Positions 36,703 through 45,493 of a DNA stretch of 64,000 bases are shown here, in pieces. The stretch covers positions 1 to 64,000 of the forward strand of contig NZ_JAMSLS010000001.1 in NCBI RefSeq assembly GCF_023806465.1. The letters are read 5' to 3'. The position numbers were made by a program, and so were the translations under genes. Numbering within the stretch: the stretch's first letter is position 1; every line of letters begins with the position of its first letter. A model generated the notes under the pieces. The model was not told where the DNA came from, ran no database searches, and saw only the letters and a list, made by a program, of their open reading frames with translations. The DNA is from Thermomicrobium sp. CFH 73360 (GTDB taxonomy: Bacteria; Chloroflexota; Chloroflexia; Thermomicrobiales; Thermomicrobiaceae).

Positions 36703-38168
36703 TGGGCTCGCGGAGCTGTCGTTTCTACCGGCCCCTACTCTCCGCCTACCTCGACGGCGAACTGTCGGACGAGGAACGACAGCGACTGTTTGCACATCTG
36801 GCCATCTGCCCAGATTGCCAGCGCCGCCTCCAAGAGTACCAAAGTCTCCGCGAACGTTTGCGTCGTCTTCCACCCACCCCGCCACCCCCGCGACAGCTCC
36901 AACGCCAACTCTGGCAGCGGCTGGCAGAGACAGAACGCGAACAGCGGCGCAGTCACCGCTTTCGTCTTGCTGTGACAACGACGGCGTTGAGTGTCGTGAT
37001 TGTCCTCGCCCTCGTACTCTCCGCAAGTATTGGACTGCAGCGTACGCAGCCTCCACGCATCCTCGAGTCACGCCCAGCAGCCGGTACCACTCAACGATGG
37101 CCAATCTATCAGCCGATCGAGATCGTTTTTTCCAAGCCGATGAACAAGGAATCGGTGACGCAGAACCTCCGCATCTCCCCGCCCGGTGAGCGTGAGCGCC
37201 TACCCATCAGCTGGGAAGGAACAAAGCTGATTATTGGAGCTGATAGCGAGCGTCGGGTGGCACTCCTGCCAGATACCGTCTATCACATTGCAATCCTTCC
37301 AAATGCCGAAGATCGTTGGGGACATCGGCTCGGTCTGACCTATACACTGACCTTCCGAACCTCCAGCGCCATTGTTCATGCGATTGAGACGCCTGGCCTC
37401 ACCCCTGTTGCTCCACAACCGGGACCATCTCTAACGCCCAGTGCTCCTGCGATCACCGAGTCGAGCCCCACCCCGCAAACGGCCAGCACCCCCGTCTCGT
37501 CCGTACCGCCACCTACCCCTTCCCCATCGTCGAATTCGTCGCAACCGTCAGTTTCTCCGCCTCCGGCCCCGCAACCGGCGCCAACAGCGGTTGCGGTGGC
37601 GAGTCCAACTCCGACACCACTTCCAACACCAACGCCAGTCCCTCCGACTCCTGCTCCGGAGCCAACTCCGACACCAGCTCTCTCGCCCACGCCGACGACC
37701 CCCGAACCGATTCCAGTCACAGGAGCCTTCGGCCGGATTTACTGGGCTGATCAAGCAGTACAGAAAAAGCTCGGGGCACCCGTCTCTCCGGCATTGGTCG
37801 TTAATGCCGCGGAGCTCGCTTTCCAGCGGGGATTAATGGTCGAGCGCTTTGACACGCTTACTGTGTACGTCCTTGAAGCCACCGGTACGTGGAAGAGTGT
37901 GCCTGAGCCAGCCCCAGTCGACCCACCGCTCGAGTTCCGCTCAGTCGAGCCCAACCTCTGGCTCCCCGGTGGAACGTTTGGCCAGGTATGGGAAGCGCTT
38001 ACCTTGGCTGACTCCCTCGGATATGCGACCGAGTCCGAGATTCACGTCATGCCAACTGGAGCGCGTATCCAGAACTTCGAGCAAGGGACCATGATCCAAA
38101 GCGACCGCGGTTTTGTCTACGTCCTCTTTGACGACGGCACCTGGGCACAGTTCCCCGTCACCAGCTGA
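36702..38168 (+). CDS. Membrane-anchored anti-sigma factor with Pro/Thr stalk and surface sensor domain
   Basis: The 488 aa protein starts with a zinc-binding anti-sigma (ZAS) domain: HLAICPDC near 32-39 is the HxxxCxxC motif. One transmembrane helix (about 88-112) puts the rest outside. Next is an Ig-like domain (about 118-225, ILESRPAAGT...VFSKPMN) of the Big_5/SbsA type, then a low-complexity Pro/Thr/Ser stalk (about 230-340, many PTP repeats). The C-terminus (about 342-488) is two LGFP-like units: AFGRIYWADQAVQKKLGAP and EQGTMIQSDRGFVYVLFDDGTW. Likely model: the outer part touches the cell wall or a ligand and releases the sigma factor. Domain calls outside ZAS are by eye. Confidence 0.85.
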   Translation: MGSRSCRFYRPLLSAYLDGELSDEERQRLFAHLAICPDCQRRLQEYQSLRERLRRLPPTPPPPRQLQRQLWQRLAETEREQRRSHRFRLAVTTTALSVVIVLALVLSASIGLQRTQPPRILESRPAAGTTQRWPIYQPIEIVFSKPMNKESVTQNLRISPPGERERLPISWEGTKLIIGADSERRVALLPDTVYHIAILPNAEDRWGHRLGLTYTLTFRTSSAIVHAIETPGLTPVAPQPGPSLTPSAPAITESSPTPQTASTPVSSVPPPTPSPSSNSSQPSVSPPPAPQPAPTAVAVASPTPTPLPTPTPVPPTPAPEPTPTPALSPTPTTPEPIPVTGAFGRIYWADQAVQKKLGAPVSPALVVNAAELAFQRGLMVERFDTLTVYVLEATGTWKSVPEPAPVDPPLEFRSVEPNLWLPGGTFGQVWEALTLADSLGYATESEIHVMPTGARIQNFEQGTMIQSDRGFVYVLFDDGTWAQFPVTS

Positions 38169-38173
38169 ACTCC

Positions 38174-39088
38174 TTACCGAAGCGCATTTTGGAGAAGAAC
38201 GGCAATCGCATCATAGAGCGCGTGGGTCACGATACACGCGCTTGTTCCCAGCCGGCGCCGCTCAATCCCGAGGAGGATCGCCAAGGCAAAGACGCCAAGC
38301 GTGACGATTGAAAGCTCGTACTGCACGTGCACTACCGTGAACAAGAGAGCCGTGAGCAGCAGCCCATAGCGGGGTTGTACCGCGCCCCGGAAGAGGAGCT
38401 CCTCACCAACACCAGCCAAGATTCCCAGAGCCAGAGCCCAGGCTGGTGAGCCAAACTCGGTGGTCACCGGTAACATGCGCTCCTCGATCCGTGCCACGAC
38501 ACCCGGTTGCAGCAGCCCAGCCAGAAGCCCCGTCAGCAACGAAAGGCCGAACATCCCCGCAGTGAAGAGCACTGCTCCGAGAAGATCACGACGAGACGGC
38601 CAGCGCAAGCCCAGTCGATCGACCGCGCTTTGCCACTGCCGTGAAAAAGGAAAGCCGATCAGGACGAATGCTAGTGCCACTTCGGCCAACGCCTGCCCAA
38701 GCAGTTGCTCCTTGCTGACCTCAAGGCTCGGAATTGTGCCTGGCTGAAGTAGGGTCCCGACGAAGAAGCCAATTGTCCCTTGTATGACAGCCAGTCCCAT
38801 TGCGTCAAGCAGCGATGTCGGATTGATCGCTATCCACCGCGCCCAGAGACGACGATACGACGGCCACCAGGCAAGGAGGAGACCGATGCCTGCACCGCTG
38901 GCTCTGGCAGCCAATCGTGGTTCACCGGTCAGGAATGCCAGCGCACCAAGACCAAGAGACAGCGAACCGACACCAAGGACCGCGCCATGAATCACCCAAC
39001 GGGCCCAAGCTGAGCGAACTCCAGCCTCGGCCATTGCGCGGGCGGCAGCACCGAGCAGGACAAGAGCCAGAAGCTCAATCATCCACAC
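38174..39088 (-). CDS. CPBP-family intramembrane metalloprotease (Abi/CaaX-like)
   Basis: The 304 aa protein has about eight hydrophobic helices and the CPBP motifs GEELLFRGAVQPR (Glu-Glu with Arg), HVQYE and HALYDA, which make the glutamate/histidine metal site. Roles of the family range from CaaX-like processing to bacteriocin immunity; nothing nearby decides. GTG at 39088 with GGGAG 8 nt upstream. It converges on the anti-sigma gene (5 bp gap) and is divergent from parB. Confidence 0.85.
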   Translation of the reverse strand: MWMIELLALVLLGAAARAMAEAGVRSAWARWVIHGAVLGVGSLSLGLGALAFLTGEPRLAARASGAGIGLLLAWWPSYRRLWARWIAINPTSLLDAMGLAVIQGTIGFFVGTLLQPGTIPSLEVSKEQLLGQALAEVALAFVLIGFPFSRQWQSAVDRLGLRWPSRRDLLGAVLFTAGMFGLSLLTGLLAGLLQPGVVARIEERMLPVTTEFGSPAWALALGILAGVGEELLFRGAVQPRYGLLLTALLFTVVHVQYELSIVTLGVFALAILLGIERRRLGTSACIVTHALYDAIAVLLQNALR

Positions 39089-39163
39089 GAGGCATACTCC
39101 CGAGATCGGTACCCACTCACCGCCGTGCTAGACTCGATCCAGTACAGTGGATGGTTGGGGCAC

Positions 39164-40039
39164 ATGGCACGACGAAGCGGTCTTGGACGCGGACTGGATG
39201 CGCTGATCCCTCAAACCACCGCCGTGAGCACTGATGTTATCCAGGAAATCGCGATCGAGGAGATCACGCCCAACCCGCGGCAGCCCAGACAATGGTTCGG
39301 AGATGAAGACCTGCAGGAGCTGGCGGAGTCGATCCGCCAGCACGGCGTCGTCCAGCCGATCATCGTCGCTCGTACTGGCAGCAGACCGTCCTACCAGATC
39401 GTCGCAGGGGAGCGACGTTGGCGCGCCGCACGACTGGCAGGGCTCACCGTCATCCCAGCGATCATCCGCGAGCTGTCCCCACGGGAAGCCGTCGAGATCG
39501 CTTTGGTTGAAAACCTTCAGCGTGCTGATCTTTCGCCGCTTGAGACCGCCCTTGCCTACCGTACTCTGATCGAGGAGTTCGGTCTCACCCAAAGCGAAGT
39601 AGCCGAGCGTGTGGGAAAGAGCCGCTCTGCTGTTGCCAACACGCTCCGCCTGCTCGATGCCCCAGCGCCAATCCAGCGCGCCTTGGCTTCCGGAGAAATC
39701 AGCGAGGGACACGCTCGAGCACTCCTGTCTTTGCCAGATGCCTCCGCTCAGCTCGAGGCACTGCGCTTGATCCGTGACCGGGGGCTTACAGTACGCCAAA
39801 CCGAGGATCTCGTCCGCCGTTGGTCGACACGCCCACAATCACATCGTCGATCTACGACCAACGTACCGCTCGAGTTCGAACGGGCGACCCAAGAACTGCA
39901 GCGCCGTCTCCGAACGAAGGTCGAACTCCGCAGGGGCGCGCGCGGCGGACGTTTGATCATCCATTACTCCACCCTGGAAGAACTCCAGCGCCTTCTCGAC
40001 GAATTGCTTGGTCAACCCGACGATGATCTACTTGACTAG
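39164..40039 (+). CDS. parB: Chromosome-partitioning protein ParB / Spo0J
   Basis: ParB is a CTP-dependent clamp that loads at parS sites and spreads. The 291 aa protein opens with RRSGLGRGLDALIP, the ParA-interacting tip, then the ParB/Srx core (about 25-115; NPRQPR, VAGERRWRAA) and the HTH (about 130-180; QSEVAERVGKSRSAVANTLRLL). ATG 39164 with GGTTGGGG upstream. parA is not adjacent and no parS (TGTTNCACGTGAAACA) was seen in the window. It abuts glyS tail to tail with no spacer. Confidence 0.94.
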   Translation: MARRSGLGRGLDALIPQTTAVSTDVIQEIAIEEITPNPRQPRQWFGDEDLQELAESIRQHGVVQPIIVARTGSRPSYQIVAGERRWRAARLAGLTVIPAIIRELSPREAVEIALVENLQRADLSPLETALAYRTLIEEFGLTQSEVAERVGKSRSAVANTLRLLDAPAPIQRALASGEISEGHARALLSLPDASAQLEALRLIRDRGLTVRQTEDLVRRWSTRPQSHRRSTTNVPLEFERATQELQRRLRTKVELRRGARGGRLIIHYSTLEELQRLLDELLGQPDDDLLD

Positions 40040-41446
40040 TTACGCAGACTGCAAACGCTCCGCGAGTTCCACATTTAGCCGATCGATCGGCACCCGGACT
40101 TGCTGCATGGTATCTCGATCACGGATGGTAACTGTCCGGTCGTCCAGCGTCTGATAGTCGATGGTGATGCAGTAGGGCGTACCGATCTCGTCCTGGCGAC
40201 GATATCGTCGCCCGATACTCTGAGTCTCGTCGTACTCAATGCGGCCGTGCTGGCGAAGCTCCCGTGCCACCTCGCGAGCCACCTCCACAAGTTCCGGCTT
40301 ACGCATCAGCGGCAAGACTGCGGCCTTGTAGGGTGCGATCCGTGGGTTGAAACGCAGAACGACTCGTGTGTAGGGGTTTCCGTTCACATCGACGGCTGGC
40401 TCTTCGTCATAGGCGTCACAGAGGAGCGCCAGCAGCAACCGCTCGACACCCATTGTTGGCTCGATCACGTGCGGGATGAACCGCTCATTCCGTTCCTGAT
40501 CGAAATACGTCAGATCCTCACCACTGTACTCCTGATGTCGCCGGAGGTCGTAATCCGTCCGATAGGCCAGACCACACAACTCCTTCCAACCAAAGGGGAA
40601 GAGATACTCGAAATCGATCGTTTTCTTCGAGTAGTGTGACAGCTCCTGGGGTCCATGTTCGCGCGTTCGGAGACGGTCCGGTTTGAAGCCGATCCAACGT
40701 AAGAAACGGGCCATCTCGTTCAACCAGTGATCGAAGTACTCCTCCCAGGTCTCTGGTCGGATGAAGTACTCAATTTCCATCTGCTCGAACTCGAGCAACC
40801 GGAAGATGAAGTTCCCCGGAGTGATCTCGTTCCGGAAGGCCTTCCCGACCTGCCCGATTCCGAACGGAATCTTCACGCGGCTGGTTTGGACGACTTGTTT
40901 AAAGTTGATAAAGATCGCCTGCGCAGTTTCCGGGCGCAAGTACACCAGCGTCGATTGCTCCTCTACCGGCCCAATGAACGTCCGGAACATTAAGTTGAAC
41001 TTGCGCACGGGCGTCCAGTCACGTGCTCCGCAAACCGGACAAGCAAGATTCGATTCCTGAATGATGCGGGTCATGTCCTCGATGGACAGTCCTTCGGAGG
41101 AACGCTCCAGCTTTTCTTCGATGAGCGTGTCAGCGCGGAACCGGCTTTTGCAGCGGCGGCAGTCAACTAGCGGATCGTTGAACTCTTCTACATGTCCAGA
41201 AGCCTCCCAGACACGCGGATGCAAAAGAATGCCACCATCCAAGCCGAGCATGTCCTCACGACGCTGGATAAAGAACTCCCACCAAGCATTCTTAAGATTG
41301 CGCTTAAGTTCGGCACCAAGCGGTCCGAAATCCCAAGTGTTGGCGAGACCACCATAGATCTCGCTCCCGGGATAGACAAAGCCACGCCGCTTCGCCAATG
41401 AGACGATCGTTTCCAGACGAACCGTCGATGCCCGACCGGCTTCCAT
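40040..41446 (-). CDS. glyS: Glycyl-tRNA synthetase (single-chain, alpha2 type)
   Basis: A class II enzyme for tRNA-Gly of the homodimer type found in archaea, eukaryotes and part of bacteria, not the alpha2beta2 form. The 468 aa protein has [23 protein letters not shown] near the N-terminus (split across residues 17-40), a cysteine pair region (CRRCKSRF and CPVCG) likely binding zinc, motif 2 ([14 protein letters not shown]), and an anticodon-binding C-terminus. ATG 41446 with AGAGGA about 7 nt upstream. It ends the ald-xerC-glyS run and is separated from xerC by a strong hairpin. Confidence 0.95.
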   Translation of the reverse strand: MEAGRASTVRLETIVSLAKRRGFVYPGSEIYGGLANTWDFGPLGAELKRNLKNAWWEFFIQRREDMLGLDGGILLHPRVWEASGHVEEFNDPLVDCRRCKSRFRADTLIEEKLERSSEGLSIEDMTRIIQESNLACPVCGARDWTPVRKFNLMFRTFIGPVEEQSTLVYLRPETAQAIFINFKQVVQTSRVKIPFGIGQVGKAFRNEITPGNFIFRLLEFEQMEIEYFIRPETWEEYFDHWLNEMARFLRWIGFKPDRLRTREHGPQELSHYSKKTIDFEYLFPFGWKELCGLAYRTDYDLRRHQEYSGEDLTYFDQERNERFIPHVIEPTMGVERLLLALLCDAYDEEPAVDVNGNPYTRVVLRFNPRIAPYKAAVLPLMRKPELVEVAREVARELRQHGRIEYDETQSIGRRYRRQDEIGTPYCITIDYQTLDDRTVTIRDRDTMQQVRVPIDRLNVELAERLQSA

Positions 41447-41474
41447 CGCGTCGATCCTCTCTCGCAGACACGCA

Positions 41475-41501
41475 CAGCCCCTCGTCGCGGACGAGGGGCT
41501 G
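41475..41501 (-). terminator. Hairpin between xerC and glyS
   Basis: A perfect 12 bp stem (41475-41486 with 41490-41501) and a GCG loop lie 21 bp beyond the xerC stop and 28 bp before the glyS start. There is no T run, so it may be a partial terminator or an attenuator that lowers read-through into glyS. Confidence 0.5.
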
Positions 41502-41522
41502 CCCTGGCTCGGACATGCCGTC

Positions 41523-42467
41523 TCAGGCGTCACCGACAGGGCTCATAGCTGCCCCCATCTTCACCTCTTGATGGTAGCACTCCGGCCCTGCTGGAACCCG
41601 CCCATCGCTCTGCAGTACTCGTTCAACAAGCCGGCGATAGACCAAAGTCGTGGCCGGGCTCACATGCCCAAGAATCCGCTGCACGTCGCGGAGCTCCCAG
41701 CCGTTCGCGAGCGCCTGGACAGCAAAGGAATGCCGCAGGGTGTGGGGGGTCACCTCTGGCAACCCCACGGCGTCGGCGTAGCCCTTCAAGATCAACCAGA
41801 AGCCCTGTCGCGTCAAGCGTGTGCCACGATGATTGAGAAAGAGGGCCTGTTCGAATTTGGTTGGCCCAAAGACTGGCCGGCCATACTCGAGGTAATCACG
41901 GAGCGCTTCAATCGCGTCGCGCACTAGCGGAACACGCCGCTCGCGGCCGTTCGGCCGGCGGACAATCAATTGTCCGTGGTTCAGATCAACATCTGACAAG
42001 TCCAACGCGGTCAGTTCACTCACGCGCAGACCAGTCGTTGCCAGGGTGACGAGCATCGCTCGGTCCCGCAAACCCTCGGGGGAACGATCAGCTGAAGCCG
42101 CTTGGATTAACTGCTGGATCTCCTGAGGACTAATCGCATGAGGCGTGAAGCGACCGGCCCGTGGTGCCGGTAATCCATGAGCAGGATTTTCGGGAAGAGT
42201 TCTACTTCGGACGAGGTACTGACAGAATGACTTAATCGCCGCAAGCTTGCGGGCGGTTGTCGTATCCGCGTACTGCCGCTGCCTAAGATAGTCCAGAAAC
42301 GCGCTCAGGTGGTCACTTCTCAATGCACTCCATTCACGTATCCCCTCTTGTTCCTGTAGATATGCGGTCAATTGCTCCAGGTCATTGCGATAGGCCGCCA
42401 CAGTATTCGGCGAGAGTCCCCGCTCACGCACCAATCCAGCAAGGAACTGTTCAATCGCAGTCTGCAT
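41523..42467 (-). CDS. Tyrosine recombinase, XerC/XerD family
   Basis: The 314 aa protein has the SAM-like N-terminal core-binding domain (about 1-90) and the catalytic domain (about 110-285). Catalytic residues Arg148 (TTGLRVSEL), His242 and Arg245 (HTLRH), His268 (LGH) and Tyr277 (VYRRL) match XerD numbering closely. The usual beta-hairpin lysine is replaced: [11 protein letters not shown] has Pro172 where GKGNKERLVP has Lys. The C-terminal 30 residues after the tyrosine are longer than usual. ATG 42467 with AGGA about 5 nt upstream. Sits between ald and glyS; no phage or plasmid context, so chromosome-dimer resolution is likely. Confidence 0.9.
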   Translation of the reverse strand: MQTAIEQFLAGLVRERGLSPNTVAAYRNDLEQLTAYLQEQEGIREWSALRSDHLSAFLDYLRQRQYADTTTARKLAAIKSFCQYLVRSRTLPENPAHGLPAPRAGRFTPHAISPQEIQQLIQAASADRSPEGLRDRAMLVTLATTGLRVSELTALDLSDVDLNHGQLIVRRPNGRERRVPLVRDAIEALRDYLEYGRPVFGPTKFEQALFLNHRGTRLTRQGFWLILKGYADAVGLPEVTPHTLRHSFAVQALANGWELRDVQRILGHVSPATTLVYRRLVERVLQSDGRVPAGPECYHQEVKMGAAMSPVGDA

Positions 42468-42530
42468 CAGTCCTGCCTCCACTCTCCCGCATGCACGACC
42501 GAAAAACACGATACCTTACCTTCGTGCCAT

Positions 42531-43643
42531 CTAGAGCAACTGTTCGAGCGGCACGAACGGTAAGCTCAATGCCTCGGCCACGGAAGGATGCGTGATCCTT
42601 CCTCTAAACACATTAACGCCTTTCGCCAGCGCTGGGTCGCGCTTGACGGCAGCAGTGAACCCCAGATCTGCCAGCTTCAGCAAGTAGTGCAAGGTCACAT
42701 TACTGAGCGCGAGCGTACTTGTCCGCGGCACAGCCCCGGGCATGTTGGTCACCATGTAATGCAGTATCCCGTCAACTTCATAGACCGGTGCGTCATGTGT
42801 CGTCGGTCGCGCTGTCTCCACACAACCACCTTGGTCGATCGACACATCCACGATGACGCTCCCCCGGCGCATCACCGCCACCATCTCACGGGTGATCAGT
42901 TTGGGCGCTCGCGCTCCTGGAATCAAGACGGCCCCAATGACGAGATCCGCTCCGCGGATCGTCTCGGCAATCACTTGTTCACTCGACATGCGTGTCTGAA
43001 AACGACCATGCAGGATCTGCTCCAGATACCGTAAACGCTCGATGTTGATGTCGAACAGAATAACATCGGCGCCGAGCCCAAGAGCCACTTGCGCTGCATT
43101 CGTCCCAACAGTCCCCCCACCCAGAATGACCACTCGCCCTGGCGCGACTCCCGGTACACCACCGAGGAGGACCCCACAGCCTCCATACGGTTCCATCAAA
43201 TAATAGGCGCCAACCTGAACGGCCAAACGCCCCGCGACCTCGCTCATCGGTGCCAACAAGGGCAGTGATCCATCAGGTGACTGTACCGTCTCATATGCAA
43301 TTGCCGTTACTTCTCGTTCTAGAAGAACTCGTGTCAACGCTTCGTTGGCAGCAAGATGGAGAAACGTGAAGAGTATGAGACCAGGGCGCAGGAACGGGTA
43401 CTCCGCCTCCATCGGCTCCTTCACTTTGACAACGAGCTCCGCTTCCGACCACACCGTTGCTGCATCGTCTACTAGCGTCGCTCCTGCAGCGACATAGGCT
43501 GCGTCGTTGAAACCGCTCCCAACGCCAGCACCCCGTTCGACGAGCACCGTGTGTCCATGTCGGACGAGCTCGCGAACACCATGCGGGGGTTGGGCAACTC
43601 GGTACTCACGCGGCTTGATCTCTCGGGGAATTCCGATGATCAA
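42531..43643 (-). CDS. ald: Alanine dehydrogenase
   Basis: It interconverts L-alanine and pyruvate with NAD. The 370 aa protein has N-terminal MIIGIPREIKPREYRVA, the Rossmann motif GGGTVGTNAAQVALGLGADV (about 171-190) and MPGAVPRTST. The TTG at 43643 is chosen: GGGAGG lies 7-8 nt upstream and it gives exactly the family N-terminus and length. Two mutually exclusive leader hairpins and a palindrome lie upstream, suggesting regulation, possibly by a repressor or activator. It leads the ald-xerC-glyS run. Confidence 0.94.
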   Translation of the reverse strand: MIIGIPREIKPREYRVAQPPHGVRELVRHGHTVLVERGAGVGSGFNDAAYVAAGATLVDDAATVWSEAELVVKVKEPMEAEYPFLRPGLILFTFLHLAANEALTRVLLEREVTAIAYETVQSPDGSLPLLAPMSEVAGRLAVQVGAYYLMEPYGGCGVLLGGVPGVAPGRVVILGGGTVGTNAAQVALGLGADVILFDINIERLRYLEQILHGRFQTRMSSEQVIAETIRGADLVIGAVLIPGARAPKLITREMVAVMRRGSVIVDVSIDQGGCVETARPTTHDAPVYEVDGILHYMVTNMPGAVPRTSTLALSNVTLHYLLKLADLGFTAAVKRDPALAKGVNVFRGRITHPSVAEALSLPFVPLEQLL

Positions 43644-43683
43644 AGTGAAACCTCCCATCCATCCATGCCGTTCACGCCGCCCT

Positions 43684-43750
43684 GCCGTCCCATGCCACAC
43701 CTTCCGGCAGGACGGCGCTTATTGTCGCCGAAGACACTTCTCGTCCACAA
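43684..43750 (-). promoter_or_regulatory. ald promoter candidate and leader with alternative hairpins
   Basis: On the minus strand TTGTGG (43750-43745), 18 bp and GACAAT (43726-43721) form a moderate promoter. The first 35 nt of the transcript (43716-43684) can pair either as CGGCAGG with CCTGCCG or as GGACGGC with GCCGTCC (equivalent overlapping arms), so the helices exclude each other. Function unproven. Confidence 0.4.
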
Positions 43751-43764
43751 GACGAGCTACACAG

Positions 43765-43777
43765 GTGATCAGATCAC
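43765..43777. promoter_or_regulatory. Palindrome upstream of ald
   Basis: GTGATC-A-GATCAC (43765-43777), about 15 bp upstream of the ald -35, in the ald/rseP divergent region. The position suits an activator or Lrp/GntR-type site; no protein can be assigned. Confidence 0.4.
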
Positions 43778-44009
43778 GAACCACGCCGCGCCCCCGTACC
43801 GGCTCTTCTTTCGCAGTGGCCGGGCGAGGCGTCACCCCGGGGTCGCCACATCTCCATCTGGTGGACGCACAACCGGCATCTCCGCGGCAGGAGCGCTAGA
43901 TCACTCTTTGGCGGCGAGTGTTCAGCGAACTGAACGACACACCGAAACAATACCTACCTCGCGTTCGACGGTTCCTCTCTACAGGGTCGAGCGATCGACA
44001 CGTTTCAGT

Positions 44010-44039
44010 TTGACGAGGGACACGGTGACTCGTTACAGT
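44010..44039 (+). promoter_or_regulatory. Predicted rseP promoter
   Basis: TTGACG (44010-44015), 18 bp spacer and TACAGT (44034-44039), about 45 bp before the rseP ATG. The remaining ald-rseP region (43778-44009) shows no gene or other feature I can name. Confidence 0.5.
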
Positions 44040-44083
44040 TAGTCGGTCAGGCCGGGATTCCCGGCTCGAGAAGGCGAGCAACG

Positions 44084-45400
44084 ATGCAAGCCCTGTACAT
44101 TGTTCCTATCCTCGCGGTCCTCATTTTGGTTCATGAACTCGGCCACTTCCTCGCCGCCCGCCTCTTTGGAATTCGCGTCCTCGAGTTCGGTATCGGTCTC
44201 CCGCCGCGTCTCTTCGGTATTCGCCGAGGTGGGGTTCTCTATTCCTTCAATGCTATCCCGCTTGGCGGATTCGTCCGTGTCGTCGGCGAAGACAGCCGAG
44301 CCGATGAACCTGACAGCCTCCAAAACAAACCGCGCTGGCAACGCGCCATCTTCTTTGGCGCTGGTGCATTGATGAACCTTCTTCTCGCCTTCCTCGTCAT
44401 GATGCTCCTTGTCGGCTTCCGTGGCCAGCCACAGTTCCATCTCTACGTCGCGGAGGTTGTCGCCAATTCCCCTGCCGCTGCAGCCGGATGGCAACCGGGA
44501 GACCGTATTGTTGCGCTCGACGGTCAGCCCGTGCGTGATGCAAGCCAACTCGTCGAACGGACGGAACAGGCTGCCGGGCGTCCGCTCCGCGTGACACTCC
44601 TGCGCGGAACAGAGCAAATCGAAACAACCGTTGTGCCACGCGACAATCCCCCTCCCGGCCAAGGACGCATGGGAATCCGCGTCCTTCTGGAGCCAGCAGC
44701 ACGACTCACCGTTGAATTCGTTCAAACTGGCTCGCCCGCCGCGATAGCGGGCATTCGGCCGGGAGATCGCCTTGTCCGTATCGGCATGTATCCCATCGAA
44801 GACGCGGCAATCTACTCCCTTCTCCTGGAGCAAAACGCTGGGCAAACCGTCGAACTGACCATCGAACGAGAAGGGCAAACGACGACGCTCCAGCTCGCTG
44901 TCCCTCCAAAGTCAGCCGGAGAATCACCCAACCTTGGCATGACGATTCGCCCGACACTTGTCACGGCACGCGTTCCACTGTGGCGTGTTCCGCTTGATGG
45001 CGCTGTCCAAACTGTTGTGCTTGTGGCGCAGATGGTGCAGGGACTTCTCATGCTCATCCGCGGGGAAGCATCGCTCACCGACATCGCCGGCCCGATCGGT
45101 ATGGGCCAGTTAACATCAGAAATTCTCCAGCTTAGCCCCGAGCCAGCCTGGGTGACGCTAGGGCATCTCACAGCACTGTTGTCCGTGAACCTCGCAATCC
45201 TGAACCTGGTTCCCTTCCCCGCGTTGGACGGCGGGCGCTTGTTCTTCGTCCTAGTCGAAACGATTCGTGGCCGCCGCATTCCACCCGAGAAAGAAGGCCT
45301 GATTCACCTCATCGGCTTCGCAATCCTGTTGACCCTGATGTTCATCGTCGCCTTCGTCGATATTGGCCGGTTGCTCAGTGGCGAGTCGCTTCTGCGGTAA
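44084..45400 (+). CDS. rseP: Site-2 protease RseP (zinc metalloprotease M50)
   Basis: This intramembrane protease cuts anti-sigma factors within the membrane. The 438 aa protein has HELGH (His17, Glu18, His21) in the first helix, two PDZ domains (about 120-200 and 205-290), and the second zinc ligand in FPALDGGR near 390. Four hydrophobic helices. The membrane-anchored anti-sigma factor 6 kb away is a plausible substrate. GAAGG lies about 8 nt upstream. In many genomes dxr precedes rseP and ispG follows; here dxr is missing and only ispG follows. Confidence 0.95.
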   Translation: MQALYIVPILAVLILVHELGHFLAARLFGIRVLEFGIGLPPRLFGIRRGGVLYSFNAIPLGGFVRVVGEDSRADEPDSLQNKPRWQRAIFFGAGALMNLLLAFLVMMLLVGFRGQPQFHLYVAEVVANSPAAAAGWQPGDRIVALDGQPVRDASQLVERTEQAAGRPLRVTLLRGTEQIETTVVPRDNPPPGQGRMGIRVLLEPAARLTVEFVQTGSPAAIAGIRPGDRLVRIGMYPIEDAAIYSLLLEQNAGQTVELTIEREGQTTTLQLAVPPKSAGESPNLGMTIRPTLVTARVPLWRVPLDGAVQTVVLVAQMVQGLLMLIRGEASLTDIAGPIGMGQLTSEILQLSPEPAWVTLGHLTALLSVNLAILNLVPFPALDGGRLFFVLVETIRGRRIPPEKEGLIHLIGFAILLTLMFIVAFVDIGRLLSGESLLR

Positions 45401-45437
45401 GGCGCAATCGACACCCAAGAAGCGGATCGTGCACACT

Positions 45438-45446
45438 TGATATGAT
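45438..45446 (+). promoter_or_regulatory. Extended -10 promoter of ispG
   Basis: TGA-TATGAT (45438-45446) in the rseP-ispG gap. A leader hairpin GGCGCT-CCA-AGCGCC (45456-45470) precedes the ribosome site AGGAGGAG. ispG may therefore be expressed separately from rseP. Confidence 0.45.
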
Positions 45447-45493
45447 AGGGCTCAGGGCGCTCCAAGCGCCAGGTTAGGAGGAGACCAAGTACG

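Noticed and set aside
37386-37725. Repetitive CCAACTCCGAC-like DNA considered as a CRISPR or tandem repeat
   Set aside because: The repeats are irregular, have no spacers and encode the Pro/Thr stalk of the anti-sigma protein in frame.
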